From Mycobacterium sp. (lineage in GTDB: Bacteria > Actinomycetota > Actinomycetes > Mycobacteriales > Mycobacteriaceae): 64,000 nucleotides of DNA. Within the stretch, counting starts at the first letter, position 1. Each line of letters opens with the position of its first letter. Both the position numbers and the translations under genes were made by a program. Positions 33,270 to 46,706 of this stretch are shown in pieces. The notes beneath the pieces were generated by a model that saw only the letters and a list, made by a program, of their open reading frames with translations, had not been told where the DNA came from and ran no database searches. Where the stretch lies: positions 124,001 through 188,000 of the forward strand of contig JACPVR010000018.1 in NCBI GenBank assembly GCA_016197405.1, written 5' to 3'.

Positions 33270-33740
33270 ATGGCCGACGAGCAGGAGCTTCCCGACGAGC
33301 GTCCGGAGACTCCGCCGCCCCCGCCGGTGAAGAAGGCGCCGCCAGCCAAGGCCGCCAAGAAGGTCCCGGCGAAGAAGGCACCCGCGAAGAAGGCCGCCCC
33401 GGCCAAGGCACCCGCCGCCAAGAAGGCACCGGCACCGGCCAAGAAAGCGCCCGCCAAGAAGGTGACCCCTCCGCCGCCCCCGGTGCCACCGGCACCGCCC
33501 GCTGCGGTTGCGCCTGCCAGCACCAACGGCGCCGGCCCGGTCAACGACGGCGCCAAGCAGGCCGCCGCCGCGGCCAAGGCGACGGTCGATAGCGCACCCG
33601 ATGCCATCACCGCGGCGCCGCTGGTACCGGAGGTCCACGAGACCCGTTCGCCGGTGGGCTTGCTGGTCGCACTGGCGTTGGCTCTGGCCGCGTTCCTGGT
33701 GGTGCGCCGGCTGCGCAACAGCGACGACGACGAATCGTGA
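33270..33740 (+). CDS. hns: Histone-like Lys/Ala/Pro-rich protein with C-terminal membrane helix (Hns, Rv3852-like)
   Basis: This 156-residue protein starts at ATG with GAAGGAG at 33256-33262. An acidic N-terminus is followed by many Pro-Ala-Lys-Lys repeats (residues about 22-70), a histone-H1-like DNA-binding tail. The C-terminal 30 residues hold one hydrophobic helix (VGLLVALALALAAFLVV) and a short acidic end. Rv3852 of M. tuberculosis has the same design and is a membrane-tethered nucleoid-associated protein. Despite the name it is not related to E. coli H-NS. Its stop overlaps the rraA start by four bases. Confidence 0.9.
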   Translation: MADEQELPDERPETPPPPPVKKAPPAKAAKKVPAKKAPAKKAAPAKAPAAKKAPAPAKKAPAKKVTPPPPPVPPAPPAAVAPASTNGAGPVNDGAKQAAAAAKATVDSAPDAITAAPLVPEVHETRSPVGLLVALALALAAFLVVRRLRNSDDDES

Positions 33741-34216
33741 CGACGACACCCCGCCCGACCGCCGATCTTGTCGACGAGATCGGGCCAGAAGTGCGCAGCT
33801 GCGATCTACAACTGCGCCAGTTCGGCGCCCGGCAGATGTTCGCCGGTCCGATCCGCACCGTGCGTTGCTTTCAGGACAACGCGTTGCTCAAGTCGGTGCT
33901 GTCGGAACCGGGCGACGGCCAGGTGCTGGTTATCGACGGTGACGCATCGGTGCACAGCGCACTGGTCGGTGATGTGATCGCCGAGCTGGGCCGCTCCAAC
34001 GGCTGGGCCGGGCTCATCATCAACGGCGCGGTGCGCGACGCCTCGACGCTGGCCACCATCGACATCGGGATCAAGGCGCTGGGCACCAATCCCCGCAAGA
34101 GCAGCAAGACCGGTGCGGGCGAACGCGACGTCGCCGTGACTTTCGGCGGTGTCACGTTCGTCCCCGGCCACATCGCCTACAGCGACGACGACGGAATCGT
34201 CGTCACTGAGGCCTGA
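33737..34216 (+). CDS. rraA: RraA-family regulator of RNase E (formerly MenG)
   Basis: This 159-residue protein matches RraA/MenG-like proteins. It has GPIRTVRCFQDNALLKSVLS near the start, LVIDGDASVHSALVGD and the GLIINGAVRDASTLATIDIG core that lines the trimer cleft. It was once annotated as a menaquinone methyltransferase but lacks a SAM-binding motif; RraA inhibits RNase E in E. coli. Some homologues are oxaloacetate decarboxylases or aldolases. The start overlaps hns by four bases. Corresponds to Rv3853, just before ethA. Confidence 0.92.
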   Translation: MTTTPRPTADLVDEIGPEVRSCDLQLRQFGARQMFAGPIRTVRCFQDNALLKSVLSEPGDGQVLVIDGDASVHSALVGDVIAELGRSNGWAGLIINGAVRDASTLATIDIGIKALGTNPRKSSKTGAGERDVAVTFGGVTFVPGHIAYSDDDGIVVTEA

Positions 34217-34225
34217 TCGTCTCGG

Positions 34226-35701
34226 TCAGGCCGAAACCGATGCTGCCACGCGGTTTTTGGTGAAGTGCAGCGCATCGTCGTCGAACCGGGCATGCCGCAG
34301 CGCGTAGATGTCCCAGAAGTAGTTGTGCCGGATCTGCCACGGGCCGCGAGCTCCGCGCTTGGGCAGCAGATGCATCGCCCGTGCGAAGTAGCCCGAGCTC
34401 ATATCGGTGAACGGCAGCCGCTCGATGTCATCGCTACCCGGCACCGGCTCGACGGTGTCGTAGCCGTGCTCGTCCATGTAGTTGAGCAACCGGCAGACGT
34501 ATTCCGACACCAGGTCGGCCTTGAGTGTCCATGACGCGTTGACATAGCCGAAGGTGAACGCGGCGTTGGGCATGCCTTCGAGCATCAGCGCCCGGTAGGC
34601 CAGGCGCTGGCCCGGATCGACCGGCTCGCCGTCGCGGGTGATCTTCGCGCCGCCGAACAGCTGGAGGTTCAAACCCGTTGCGGTAACGATGATGTCGGCG
34701 TCGAGATGAGCACCGGAGGTCAACTTGATACCGGTGGCGTCGAAACGGTCGATGGTGTCGGTGACGACGTCGGCCTTACCGTGCCGGATGGTCTTGAACA
34801 GATCGCCGTTGGGGGCCAGGCACAACCGCTCGTCCCACGGGTTGTAGCTCGGGCCGAAGTGCTTCTCGACCTCGTAGCCCTCCGGCAGCCGGTGCTTGGC
34901 CATGGTGAGCAGCGTCTTGCGCATGTACTTCGGGAACCGTTGCGACAGTTGGTACTGCGCGGTGCTGAAGCCGACAGCCTTCCAGCGGTTGATGAAGTGC
35001 GCGGCCTTGCGCGGCAGGAACTTGTTGGCCTTCTCGGCGACCGGGTCGACCAGCGGCAGACTGCCGACGTAGGTCGGTGAGCGCTGCAGCATCGTGACGT
35101 GTCCGGCGCCGGTGTCGGCGAGCGCGGGGATGAGCGTTATCGCCGTCGCGCCGCTGCCGATCACCACGATCTTCTTGCCGGTGACGTCGAGATCCTCGGG
35201 CCAGTGCTGCGGGTGCACGATGGTGCCGGTGAAGTCTTCGGTACCGGGGAATTCCGGGGTGAAGGGCTCGTCGTAGTTGTAGTAGCCGCTGCATGCCATG
35301 GCGAAGCCGCACTGGATGGTGCTCTGCTGTCCGTCGTGTTCGACGGTGATGGTCCAGCGGTGGTCGGCATCGGACCAGTCCGCGGCGACGACGCGGTGGC
35401 CGTAGCGGATCGACTTGTCGATGCCGTTCTCGACCGCGGCTTCCTTGATGTAGGCCTTGATCGACGGCCCGTCGGCGATCGCCTTGGCCGACTCCCACGG
35501 CTTGAACCGGAAGCCCAGGGTGAACATGTCGGAGTCCGACCGGATACCGGGGTATTTGAACAGATCCCAGGTGCCGCCGAGGTCCTCCCGGCGCTCCAGG
35601 ATGACGAAGCTCTTGTCCGGGCAGCGCTTCTGCAGGTGCCAGGCGGCACTGATGCCGGAGATTCCGGCTCCCACGATCACAACGTCGACAAATTCGCTCA
35701 T
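34226..35701 (-). CDS. ethA: FAD-containing Baeyer-Villiger monooxygenase EthA
   Basis: This 491-residue flavoprotein has an N-terminal FAD motif (VGAGISGISAAW), the Baeyer-Villiger fingerprint Phe-x-Gly-x3-His-x3-Trp-Pro (FTGTIVHPQHWP, about residues 155-166) and a second NADPH-binding motif (VIGSGATAITLIP). EthA oxidises ketones and thioamides; in M. tuberculosis it activates the prodrug ethionamide. Length (489 in M. tuberculosis), order and divergence from ethR agree. Expression is expected to be repressed by EthR binding between the genes. Confidence 0.95.
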   Translation of the reverse strand: MSEFVDVVIVGAGISGISAAWHLQKRCPDKSFVILERREDLGGTWDLFKYPGIRSDSDMFTLGFRFKPWESAKAIADGPSIKAYIKEAAVENGIDKSIRYGHRVVAADWSDADHRWTITVEHDGQQSTIQCGFAMACSGYYNYDEPFTPEFPGTEDFTGTIVHPQHWPEDLDVTGKKIVVIGSGATAITLIPALADTGAGHVTMLQRSPTYVGSLPLVDPVAEKANKFLPRKAAHFINRWKAVGFSTAQYQLSQRFPKYMRKTLLTMAKHRLPEGYEVEKHFGPSYNPWDERLCLAPNGDLFKTIRHGKADVVTDTIDRFDATGIKLTSGAHLDADIIVTATGLNLQLFGGAKITRDGEPVDPGQRLAYRALMLEGMPNAAFTFGYVNASWTLKADLVSEYVCRLLNYMDEHGYDTVEPVPGSDDIERLPFTDMSSGYFARAMHLLPKRGARGPWQIRHNYFWDIYALRHARFDDDALHFTKNRVAASVSA

Positions 35702-35716
35702 ATGTCAAACGCTATC

Positions 35717-35766
35717 AACGGTGTGTCGAACTAGTCAACAGTGTGTCGAAATGTTCGACACACTGT
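35717..35766. promoter_or_regulatory. EthR operator in the ethA-ethR intergenic region
   Basis: A perfect 13-base inverted repeat (acagtgtgtcgaa 35738-35750; ttcgacacactgt 35754-35766) with a 3-base spacer is preceded by a direct copy of the half-site (acggtgtgtcgaa at 35718-35730, 12 of 13 identical). EthR of M. tuberculosis binds a similarly placed repeated site between ethA and ethR. The gap is 77 bases, so binding would cover both promoters. Confidence 0.85.
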
Positions 35767-35778
35767 AAAGTCTGGTCC

Positions 35779-36420
35779 GTGACAACCGTCGGCCAGCCCC
35801 GAGCAGCGCGCGGACGCCGCTCCGCCCGCCCCACCGGCGAGGACCGCGAGCAGGCCATTCTGGCGACCGCCCGGCAACTGCTGGAGCATCGACCGTTCGC
35901 CGAGGTCTCGGTCGACGACCTGGCCCGCGGCGCCGGTTTGTCCCGGCCCACCTTCTACTTCTACTTCCAATCCAAGGAAGCGGTGCTGCTCTCATTGGTC
36001 GAACCGCTGATCGCCGCGGTCGACGCCAACCTCGAGGGTGCCGCCGCTCGGGTGCCGCAGGATCCGCGCAAGATGTTCCATAGCGGTATCAACGCGTTCT
36101 TCAGCACCTTCCGGGCCGATCCCGCCGTCGCGCGGGCCGGGATGGCCCTGCTCAACCACAATGCCGAGTTCCGCCGGCAGTGGTCGACGGCCATGACGAA
36201 ATGGATCCGGCAGACCGCCGCCCTGATCGAGGCCGAACGCGCGCGCGGCGCGGCGCCCGACACCATCCCGGCGCTGGACCTTGCCACCTCGTTGAACCAG
36301 ATGAACGAGCGCGCGATGATCGCGTCACTGTCGGCCGAACAGCCCGCGATCCCCGAGGCCCACATCGTCGACACCCTCACCCACATCTGGATGGCCAGCA
36401 TCTACGCCGGCTCCGCCTGA
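35779..36420 (+). CDS. ethR: TetR-family repressor EthR
   Basis: This 213-residue regulator starts at GTG 35779, the start that best fits the known protein (216 residues). The N-terminal HTH (about residues 20-68, with VSVDDLARGAGLSRPTFYFY) is nearly identical to EthR. The C-terminal domain forms a long ligand tunnel; the block PTIPALDLATSLNQMNERAM-like in the last third and VDTLTHIWMASIYAG at the end are conserved. It represses ethA by binding the intergenic repeats and is expected to repress itself. Confidence 0.94.
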   Translation: MTTVGQPRAARGRRSARPTGEDREQAILATARQLLEHRPFAEVSVDDLARGAGLSRPTFYFYFQSKEAVLLSLVEPLIAAVDANLEGAAARVPQDPRKMFHSGINAFFSTFRADPAVARAGMALLNHNAEFRRQWSTAMTKWIRQTAALIEAERARGAAPDTIPALDLATSLNQMNERAMIASLSAEQPAIPEAHIVDTLTHIWMASIYAGSA

Positions 36421-36444
36421 GCTGTCGGACGTCGATGCGAACAT

Positions 36445-37653
36445 ATGTTCGTGTCAGGTGCCGGTGCCACCATCCTGCACGCTGATCTCGACGCGTTCTA
36501 CGCCTCGGTCGAGCAGCGCGATGATCCGACGCTGCGCGGGCGGCCGGTCATCGTCGGCGGCGGCGTGGTGCTGGCGGCCAGCTACGAGGCCAAGGCATAC
36601 GGTGTGCGCACCGCGATGGGCGGCCGGCAGGCACTGGCGCTGTGTCCCAACGCCGTGGTCGTGCCGCCACGGATGTCGGCCTACTCGCGCGCCAGCTCGG
36701 ATGTCTTCGCGGTCTTCCGCGACACCACACCCCTTGTCGAGCCGATATCGGTGGACGAGGCGTTCCTCGACGTCGGCGGATTGCGGCGCAGCGCAGGCGA
36801 ACCCGTGGTGATCGCGACGCGATTGCGCGCCCGGGTGCGCGATGAGGTCGGACTGCCGATCACCGTCGGGATCGCGCGTACCAAGTTCCTGGCCAAGGTC
36901 GCCAGCGGCGAGGCCAAACCCGACGGTCTGCTGCTGGTGCCACCCGGCCGCGAGCTGCAGTTCCTGCACCCGCTGCCGGTGCGACGGTTGTGGGGTGTCG
37001 GTGCCAAGACCGAGGAGAAGCTGCGTGCCTACGGTATTCACACCGTGGCGCAGGCCGCCGAGCTCAGTGAGTCGACGCTGGCGAGCATGGTCGGCGCAGC
37101 GATGGGCCGCCAGCTGTACTGCCTATCCCGCAATATCGACCGCAGGACCGTCGTCACCGGGGTGCGCCGGCGGTCGGTCGGGGCACAACGCGCGTTGGGC
37201 CGCGCAGGTAGCACCATGTCGGCGACCGAGCTCGATGCCGTGGTGGTCAACCTCGTCGACCGGATCACCCGTCGGATGCGCAACGCCCAGCGCACCGGCC
37301 GGACGGTGACCCTGCGGCTGCGGTTCGCCGATTTCAGTCGCGTCACCCGGTCCCACACGCTGGCCCGGGCCACCGGATCCACCGAACCCATCCTGGCTGC
37401 CGCGCGTGACCTGATCGGCGCGGCAGAGCCGTTGATCGGCGCGCGGGGGCTGTCCCTGGTGGGTTTCGCGGTGTCCAATATCGACCACGACGGCGCCCAG
37501 CAGCTGGAACTTCCGTTCGGACCCGAGTCGGATCTGCTCGCCGTCGACTCGGCCATGGACGAGGTCCGCCGACGCTTCGGGAACTCGGCACTGACCCGCG
37601 GCGTGCTGGTCGGCCGGGACCCCGGATTGGAGATGCCTATGCTGCCCGACTGA
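36445..37653 (+). CDS. dinB: Y-family DNA polymerase IV (DinB type)
   Basis: This 402-residue polymerase has the palm motifs with catalytic acids in ILHADLDAFYASVEQ and VDEAFLDVGGL, the finger region with AKAYGVRTAMGGRQA, the thumb helix-hairpin-helix (LWGVGAKTEEKLRAYGI) and the little-finger domain. A C-terminal QLELPF sequence is a sliding-clamp binding motif. The steric-gate region keeps the aromatic residues typical of deoxynucleotide selection. It copies damaged DNA. A DinB at this position beside ethR recalls MSMEG_6443 (DinB3) of M. smegmatis; M. tuberculosis lacks it here. Confidence 0.92.
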   Translation: MFVSGAGATILHADLDAFYASVEQRDDPTLRGRPVIVGGGVVLAASYEAKAYGVRTAMGGRQALALCPNAVVVPPRMSAYSRASSDVFAVFRDTTPLVEPISVDEAFLDVGGLRRSAGEPVVIATRLRARVRDEVGLPITVGIARTKFLAKVASGEAKPDGLLLVPPGRELQFLHPLPVRRLWGVGAKTEEKLRAYGIHTVAQAAELSESTLASMVGAAMGRQLYCLSRNIDRRTVVTGVRRRSVGAQRALGRAGSTMSATELDAVVVNLVDRITRRMRNAQRTGRTVTLRLRFADFSRVTRSHTLARATGSTEPILAAARDLIGAAEPLIGARGLSLVGFAVSNIDHDGAQQLELPFGPESDLLAVDSAMDEVRRRFGNSALTRGVLVGRDPGLEMPMLPD

Positions 37654-37668
37654 TGCCGAGAATGCCTG

Positions 37669-38679
37669 TCAGGCAACCCATTCCAGTAGCTTGTCCACCG
37701 GCCAGGTGTTGATGATCCGGTCCGCCGGCACCGCGTTGTCGAGCGCCCGCTGCGCACCGTAGCCCAGAAAGTCCAGCTGCCCGGGTGCGTGCGCATCGGT
37801 GTCGATCGAGAAATGGCAGCCGATCTCCAGCGCCATCGTCAGCAGCCGGGTGGGCGGGTCGCGCCGCTCGGGCCGGGAGTTGATCTCCACCGCGACGCCG
37901 TTCTCCTGGCAGGCGGCGAAGACCTTCTCGGCATCGAAATCCGATTCGGCCCGCAGCCCCCGGTTGCCCTCGACAAGCCGGCCCGTGCAGTGTCCCAGCA
38001 CATCGACGCGGGTGTTGCGGACGGCGCCGACCATGCGGCGGGTCATCGCGGCGGCATCCATCTTCAGTTTGGAGTGCACGCTGGCCACCACGATGTCGAG
38101 CCGATCGAGGAGTTCGGGTTCCTGGTCGAGCGCCCCGTCATCGAGGATGTCGACCTCGATACCGGTCAGGATCCGCATCGGTGCGAACCGTTCACGCAGT
38201 TCGTCGATGACATCGAGCTGTTCGCGCAGACGTTCAGGGGACAACCCGTTGGCGACCCGCAACCGCGGGGAGTGGTCGGTCAGGGCGCAGTATTCGTGGC
38301 CCAGTTCCTTGGCGGTGGCCATCATCTCGGCGATCGGCGCCGACCCGTCCGACCAGTTCGAATGCAGATGCAGGTCACCGCGCAACGCCGCCCTGATCTC
38401 ACCGCCACCGAGATCGGCTGCGCCGGAACGCAATTCGGTGAGCACCCGGGGTTCACGGCCGGCCCACACCTCGGCGATCACCGCGGCGGTCTTCGGGCCG
38501 ATCCCCGGCAGCGACTGCCAGGCGTTGACCCTGCCCAGTCCTTCGCGCTGCGCGTCGCTGAGCGCCTCGACGATATCGGCGGCGTTGCGATAGGCCATGA
38601 CCCGCCGGGAGTCCTCGCGGGCCCGGTCCTTGTAGTACGCGATCCGGCGCAATGCGGCAACGGGGTCGGGGGCAGCCAT
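37669..38679 (-). CDS. PHP-domain hydrolase with N-terminal helix-hairpin-helix region (Rv3856c-like)
   Basis: This 336-residue protein matches Rv3856c in length. The first 80 residues have a helix-hairpin-helix motif (LPGIGPKTAAVIAEVWAG), which in DNA polymerase X binds DNA. The rest is a PHP domain with metal-binding His residues in DLHLHSNWSDGSAP, ALTDHSPR and the GIEVDI and SVHSKL blocks, plus the terminal IDTDAHAPGQLDFL. It resembles the C-terminal half of bacterial PolX and is likely a metal-dependent phosphoesterase. A DNA-repair role is inferred from domain content and the dinB neighbour. The ATG at 38679 was used rather than an upstream Met. Confidence 0.9.
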   Translation of the reverse strand: MAAPDPVAALRRIAYYKDRAREDSRRVMAYRNAADIVEALSDAQREGLGRVNAWQSLPGIGPKTAAVIAEVWAGREPRVLTELRSGAADLGGGEIRAALRGDLHLHSNWSDGSAPIAEMMATAKELGHEYCALTDHSPRLRVANGLSPERLREQLDVIDELRERFAPMRILTGIEVDILDDGALDQEPELLDRLDIVVASVHSKLKMDAAAMTRRMVGAVRNTRVDVLGHCTGRLVEGNRGLRAESDFDAEKVFAACQENGVAVEINSRPERRDPPTRLLTMALEIGCHFSIDTDAHAPGQLDFLGYGAQRALDNAVPADRIINTWPVDKLLEWVA

Positions 38680-38751
38680 GCCCCCCAGTGTGCCCTGCGG
38701 GCTGCCCGCCGACACCGGCCCGGTGGCCCAGCTCGGCGTAGCGTGGTCATC

Positions 38752-39600
38752 GTGCGATTCGCCTTCAAAACCTCACCGCAGAACACCGTCTGGTCCGACA
38801 TGCTCGACATCTGGACGACCGCCGACGATATCGATGTCTACGAGTCCGGCTGGACGTTCGACCACTTCTATCCGATCTTCTCCGACTCGACCGGACCGTG
38901 CCTGGAGGGCTGGATAACGCTGACCGCGCTGGCACAGGCCACCAAGCGCCTCCGGGTCGGGGTGCTGGTCACCGGCATCCATTACCGTCACCCCGCGGTG
39001 CTGGCCAATATGGCCGCCGCCCTGGACATCGTCTCCAACGGTCGCCTCGAGTTGGGTATCGGCGCGGGCTGGAACGAGGAGGAGTCCGGTGCCTACGGCA
39101 TCGAGCTGGGCAGCATCAAGGAGCGCTTCGAGCGTTTCGAGGAGGCCTGCCAGGTGCTCAAGGGTCTGCTGTCCCAGGAGACCACGACGTTCGACGGCAC
39201 GTACTACCAGCTCAAGGACGCTCGCAACGAGCCAAAGGGGCCGCAGCAGCCGCACCCGCCGTTCTGTATCGGTGGCAGCGGGGAGAAGCGCACCCTGAAG
39301 ATCACCGCCCGCTACGCCGACCACTGGAATTTCGTCGGTGGCCCTCCGGAGGAGTTCGCCCGCAAGCGCGATGTGCTCGCGGCACACTGCGCCGATATCG
39401 GTCGCGATCCCAGCGAGATCAGCCTGTCGGCACACGTCCGGTTGGGTGAGGACCGGGATTATCAGAAGGTCGTCGCCGAGGCCGGCGCATTGGGTGCCGA
39501 GGGGCTTGACCTGGCAATCATCTATCTGCCGCCACCGTATGACACCGCGGTGCTGGAACCGCTGGCCGAAGCCATCCGGGACTCTGGACTGCGGTCGTGA
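38752..39600 (+). CDS. F420-dependent luciferase-like oxidoreductase
   Basis: This 282-residue protein is a luciferase-like monooxygenase-family TIM barrel. Blocks include GWTFDHFYPIF, GVLVTGIHYRHPAVLANMAA, ELGIGAGWNEEESGAYGI and PFCIGGSGEKRTLK, the F420-binding pattern of the TIGR03560-like group. The start is GTG (a second GTG three codons earlier is possible). In mycobacteria these use reduced F420 to reduce or oxidise small molecules, substrate unknown. It diverges from the PHP gene. Confidence 0.88.
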   Translation: MRFAFKTSPQNTVWSDMLDIWTTADDIDVYESGWTFDHFYPIFSDSTGPCLEGWITLTALAQATKRLRVGVLVTGIHYRHPAVLANMAAALDIVSNGRLELGIGAGWNEEESGAYGIELGSIKERFERFEEACQVLKGLLSQETTTFDGTYYQLKDARNEPKGPQQPHPPFCIGGSGEKRTLKITARYADHWNFVGGPPEEFARKRDVLAAHCADIGRDPSEISLSAHVRLGEDRDYQKVVAEAGALGAEGLDLAIIYLPPPYDTAVLEPLAEAIRDSGLRS

Positions 39601-39705
39601 TCGGCTGCAGTCCCCGGGCCAGCTATCAGATCACAGAACGATAACGCTCTGGCAAAGCTCCGATAACGGCGTCACTTCGGACGCCATGGCGCTGTCGGGC
39701 TGTTG

Positions 39706-39846
39706 CTAGAAACCGTAGATCGCGAGATCGGCCGGGGTGACCAGGCGTTCGTGCTTGGCCGGGAACTGCCGGGTCTTCACCGGGTGCCGGAACAATGACC
39801 AGGCAATTCTTTGCACTCGCGTCCGCGCGATTGGGCTGATGTTCAT
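39706..39846 (-). CDS. Small basic protein of 46 residues upstream of an isolated F420 gene and downstream of gltD
   Basis: This short frame, MNISPIARTR near the start and ending PADLAIYGF, has a strong AGGAG ribosome site seven bases before the ATG (39846). The composition is normal for a protein, with Arg/Lys concentrated in the first 35 residues, no signal peptide and no membrane helix. The strand and place (after gltD, before the PHP gene) are where M. tuberculosis has the small gene Rv3857c, although I cannot say whether the proteins are related. Function unknown. Confidence 0.6.
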   Translation of the reverse strand: MNISPIARTRVQRIAWSLFRHPVKTRQFPAKHERLVTPADLAIYGF

Positions 39847-40174
39847 TGCGTTCACTCCTGCGGTCTTGCTTGCTGGACCGGGCCCCTACCCTACCGCCTC
39901 GCCCGCTGCAGAATATTAGATATCCAGCCTCCGGCAAACCCCCTTAGGCGCGCCGGTAAAAAGTCTGATGTTTCTGCTGTGACTGAAGTGACGTATGTGG
40001 CGTTACTTATCCGGGTTGTGATCAGCCAACTCGCCGTCACCACCTGCCGCGTCCGGCAGAACCCGGGCGCTGGAGCACCTCAGCTGGCGCCGGACCCGGC
40101 TAACCCCGGGATGCCCGACGAGCACATTTCCGCAGGTGACGAAGGTCACAGCTGCGGTGTGAGGACTGCCGCGG
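39847..40174 (-). other. Non-coding stretch of about 330 bases between gltD and the 46-residue ORF
   Basis: I see no other convincing gene. The region includes the gltD terminator hairpin at its right end (40130-40157) and, further left, an AT-rich segment (gaatattagatatcc near 39911-39925). A leftward promoter for the small ORF may lie there, with TAATAT as a possible -10. Confidence 0.5.
40130..40157 (-). terminator. Hairpin terminator downstream of gltD
   Basis: ccgcag pairs with ctgcgg and gtgac with gtcac around a gaag tetraloop, with a two-base bulge. The hairpin lies 17 bases after the gltD stop. No T-run follows in the leftward direction. Confidence 0.75.
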
Positions 40175-41633
40175 TTACCGCTGCGGAGCGGCCGTCGGCT
40201 TGATCGGGGCGGGCAGTGCGGTGTGTCCCATGAGGAACCGATCCACCGCTGCCGCTGCCGCCCGGCCCTCGGCGATGGCCCACACGATGAGCGACTGGCC
40301 GCGGCCCATATCGCCGGCCACGAACACGCCGGGAACCGAGGTCTGGAAGTCGTCGCCGCGCGCGACATTGCCGCGGTCGGTGAATTCGACACCGAGTTCG
40401 GTCAGCAGACCGGACTTCTCCGGGCCGACGAAGCCCATGGCCAACAGCACCAGGTCGGCCTCGAGTTCGAAGTCGCTTCCCTCGACGCGCTCGAACTTGC
40501 CGGCCTTCATCTCGACCTCGTGCACCTTGAGCGCCGTCACATGCCCGTCGACGCCGATGAACTCCTCGGTGTTGACCGAGAAGACCCGTTCGCCGCCCTC
40601 TTCGTGTGCCGAGGAAACCCGGAACATCAACGGGTAGGTCGGCCACGGTGTCGAGTCGGCACGCTCCTCCGGCGGACGCGGCATGATCTCGAACTGGTGC
40701 ACGCTGGCCGCGCCCTGACGGTGCGAGGTGCCCAGGCAGTCCGCGCCGGTGTCGCCGCCACCGATGATGACGACCTTCTTGCCCTTGGCGGTGATGGGCG
40801 GCTCGCCGTCCTCACCCTGGACCGGGTCACCGGCCTGTACCCGGTTGGCCCACGGCAGGAATTCCATCGCCTGGTGGATTCCGTCGAGTTCGCGACCGGG
40901 TGCCGGCAGGTCACGTCACGCGGTCGCGCCACCGGTGAGCACCACGGCGTCGAACTGGTCGGTCAGCTCCTCGGCGGTGATGTCGACACCGACGTTGACG
41001 CCGGTGCGGAACTGGGTGCCCTCGGCCGCCATCTGCTCGAGGCGGCGGTCGATATGCCGCTTTTCCATCTTGAATTCGGGGATGCCGTAGCGCAGCAGGC
41101 CGCCGATGCGGTCCGCGCGTTCGAACAGCGTCACCTGGTGACCGGCGCGGGTCAGCTGCTGGGCAGCTGCCAGCCCGGCCGGACCTGAGCCCACCACCGC
41201 GACGGTCTTGCCGGTCAGCACGTCTGGCGGAAGCGGTTTGACCCAGCCCTCTTTGAAGGCGTTGTCGATGATCTCGACCTCGACCTGCTTGATGGTCACC
41301 GGGTCCTGGTTGATGCCGAGCACGCAGGATGCCTCACACGGCGCCGGGCACAGCCGCCCGGTGAACTCCGGGAAGTTGTTGGTGGCGTGCAGCCGTTCGA
41401 TGGCGTCGCGCCACCGGCCACGGAACACCAGGTCGTTCCACTCCGGGATCAGGTTGCCCAGCGGACAGCCGTTGTGGCAGAACGGAATTCCGCAGTCCAT
41501 GCACCGCGACGCCTGCACCTGCAGGGTGTCGTGGGAGAACTCCTCGTAGACCTCTTTCCAGTCCCTGAGGCGCAGCGGAACAGGCCGCCGTGTCGGGGTC
41601 TGGCGGTGGGTGTGCTTGAGGAAACCGCTCGGA

Positions 41634-41641
<8 letters not shown>
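40175..41641 (-). pseudogene. gltD: Glutamate synthase small subunit GltD, interrupted by an in-frame UGA codon
   Basis: Read through one stop codon, this gene gives 488 residues, the length of Rv3858c. N-terminal Cys clusters (RCMDCGIPFCHNGCPLGN and RLCPAPCEASCVLG) bind [4Fe-4S] centres. FAD (AVVGSGPAGLAAAQQL) and NADPH (VIIGGGDTGADCLG) motifs follow. At 40916-40918 the codon after Gly-Gly-Ala-Thr-Ala is TGA, and reading continues in the same frame with Arg-Asp-Leu-Pro; relatives have Trp (TGG) there. A single G-to-A change, or a sequencing error, explains it. GltD passes NADPH electrons to GltB for glutamate synthesis. The GTG start (41639-41641) overlaps the gltB 3' end by eight bases. Confidence 0.88.
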
Positions 41642-46214
<4,573 letters not shown>

Positions 46215-46706
46215 TCGTACCTGACCCTTCGTAAGACTTTCGCGCGGTCCTGCCGCACCTCCGGAGGAAGCGGGCTGGCCCCTTCGGTCTGGTCTGTGCC
46301 AGTTCAGTCAAGTCGAGCCCGCGCCTCCGTGCAGCGTTGAACGGCGGCCCTGTATCCCGGGTCACGACAAGTTAAGAAACGATATGCCAAACACTGCCTG
46401 ACATGCCAACTTAGGCCAAGCTTAGTAAAGTTTGCGGGTTATTCGCCGCCCTGATCGCGTCATGACGGTCCACGGCCTGGATTCTGTTGCAGCGATTCGC
46501 CTTTCGCGTCGGTACTCCGGTCAGCCGGGGGTACCCACCGCGGGCCGGTTGTCACACCAACCGCTTAGGTTGTTTGCTGGCCGGTATTCGACCAGCTCGT
46601 CGACGGGTTTTCCGGCGCCGCCGCGGAGCGGTTTTGCGTGCTGGTGGCCCTTTGTGCCTCTCGTCACAGCCCCTTGCCGAAGTTTGCACGACTTTGAGGC
46701 AGATTC
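46215..46706 (-). other. gltB upstream region, about 490 bases without a recognised gene
   Basis: It holds the leftward gltB promoter and leader. A weak IdeR-like sequence is at 46411-46429. An inverted cctccggagg sequence lies near 46257-46266. A possible rightward reading frame from about 46432 has no ribosome site and a skewed composition, so I do not call it. Confidence 0.5.
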
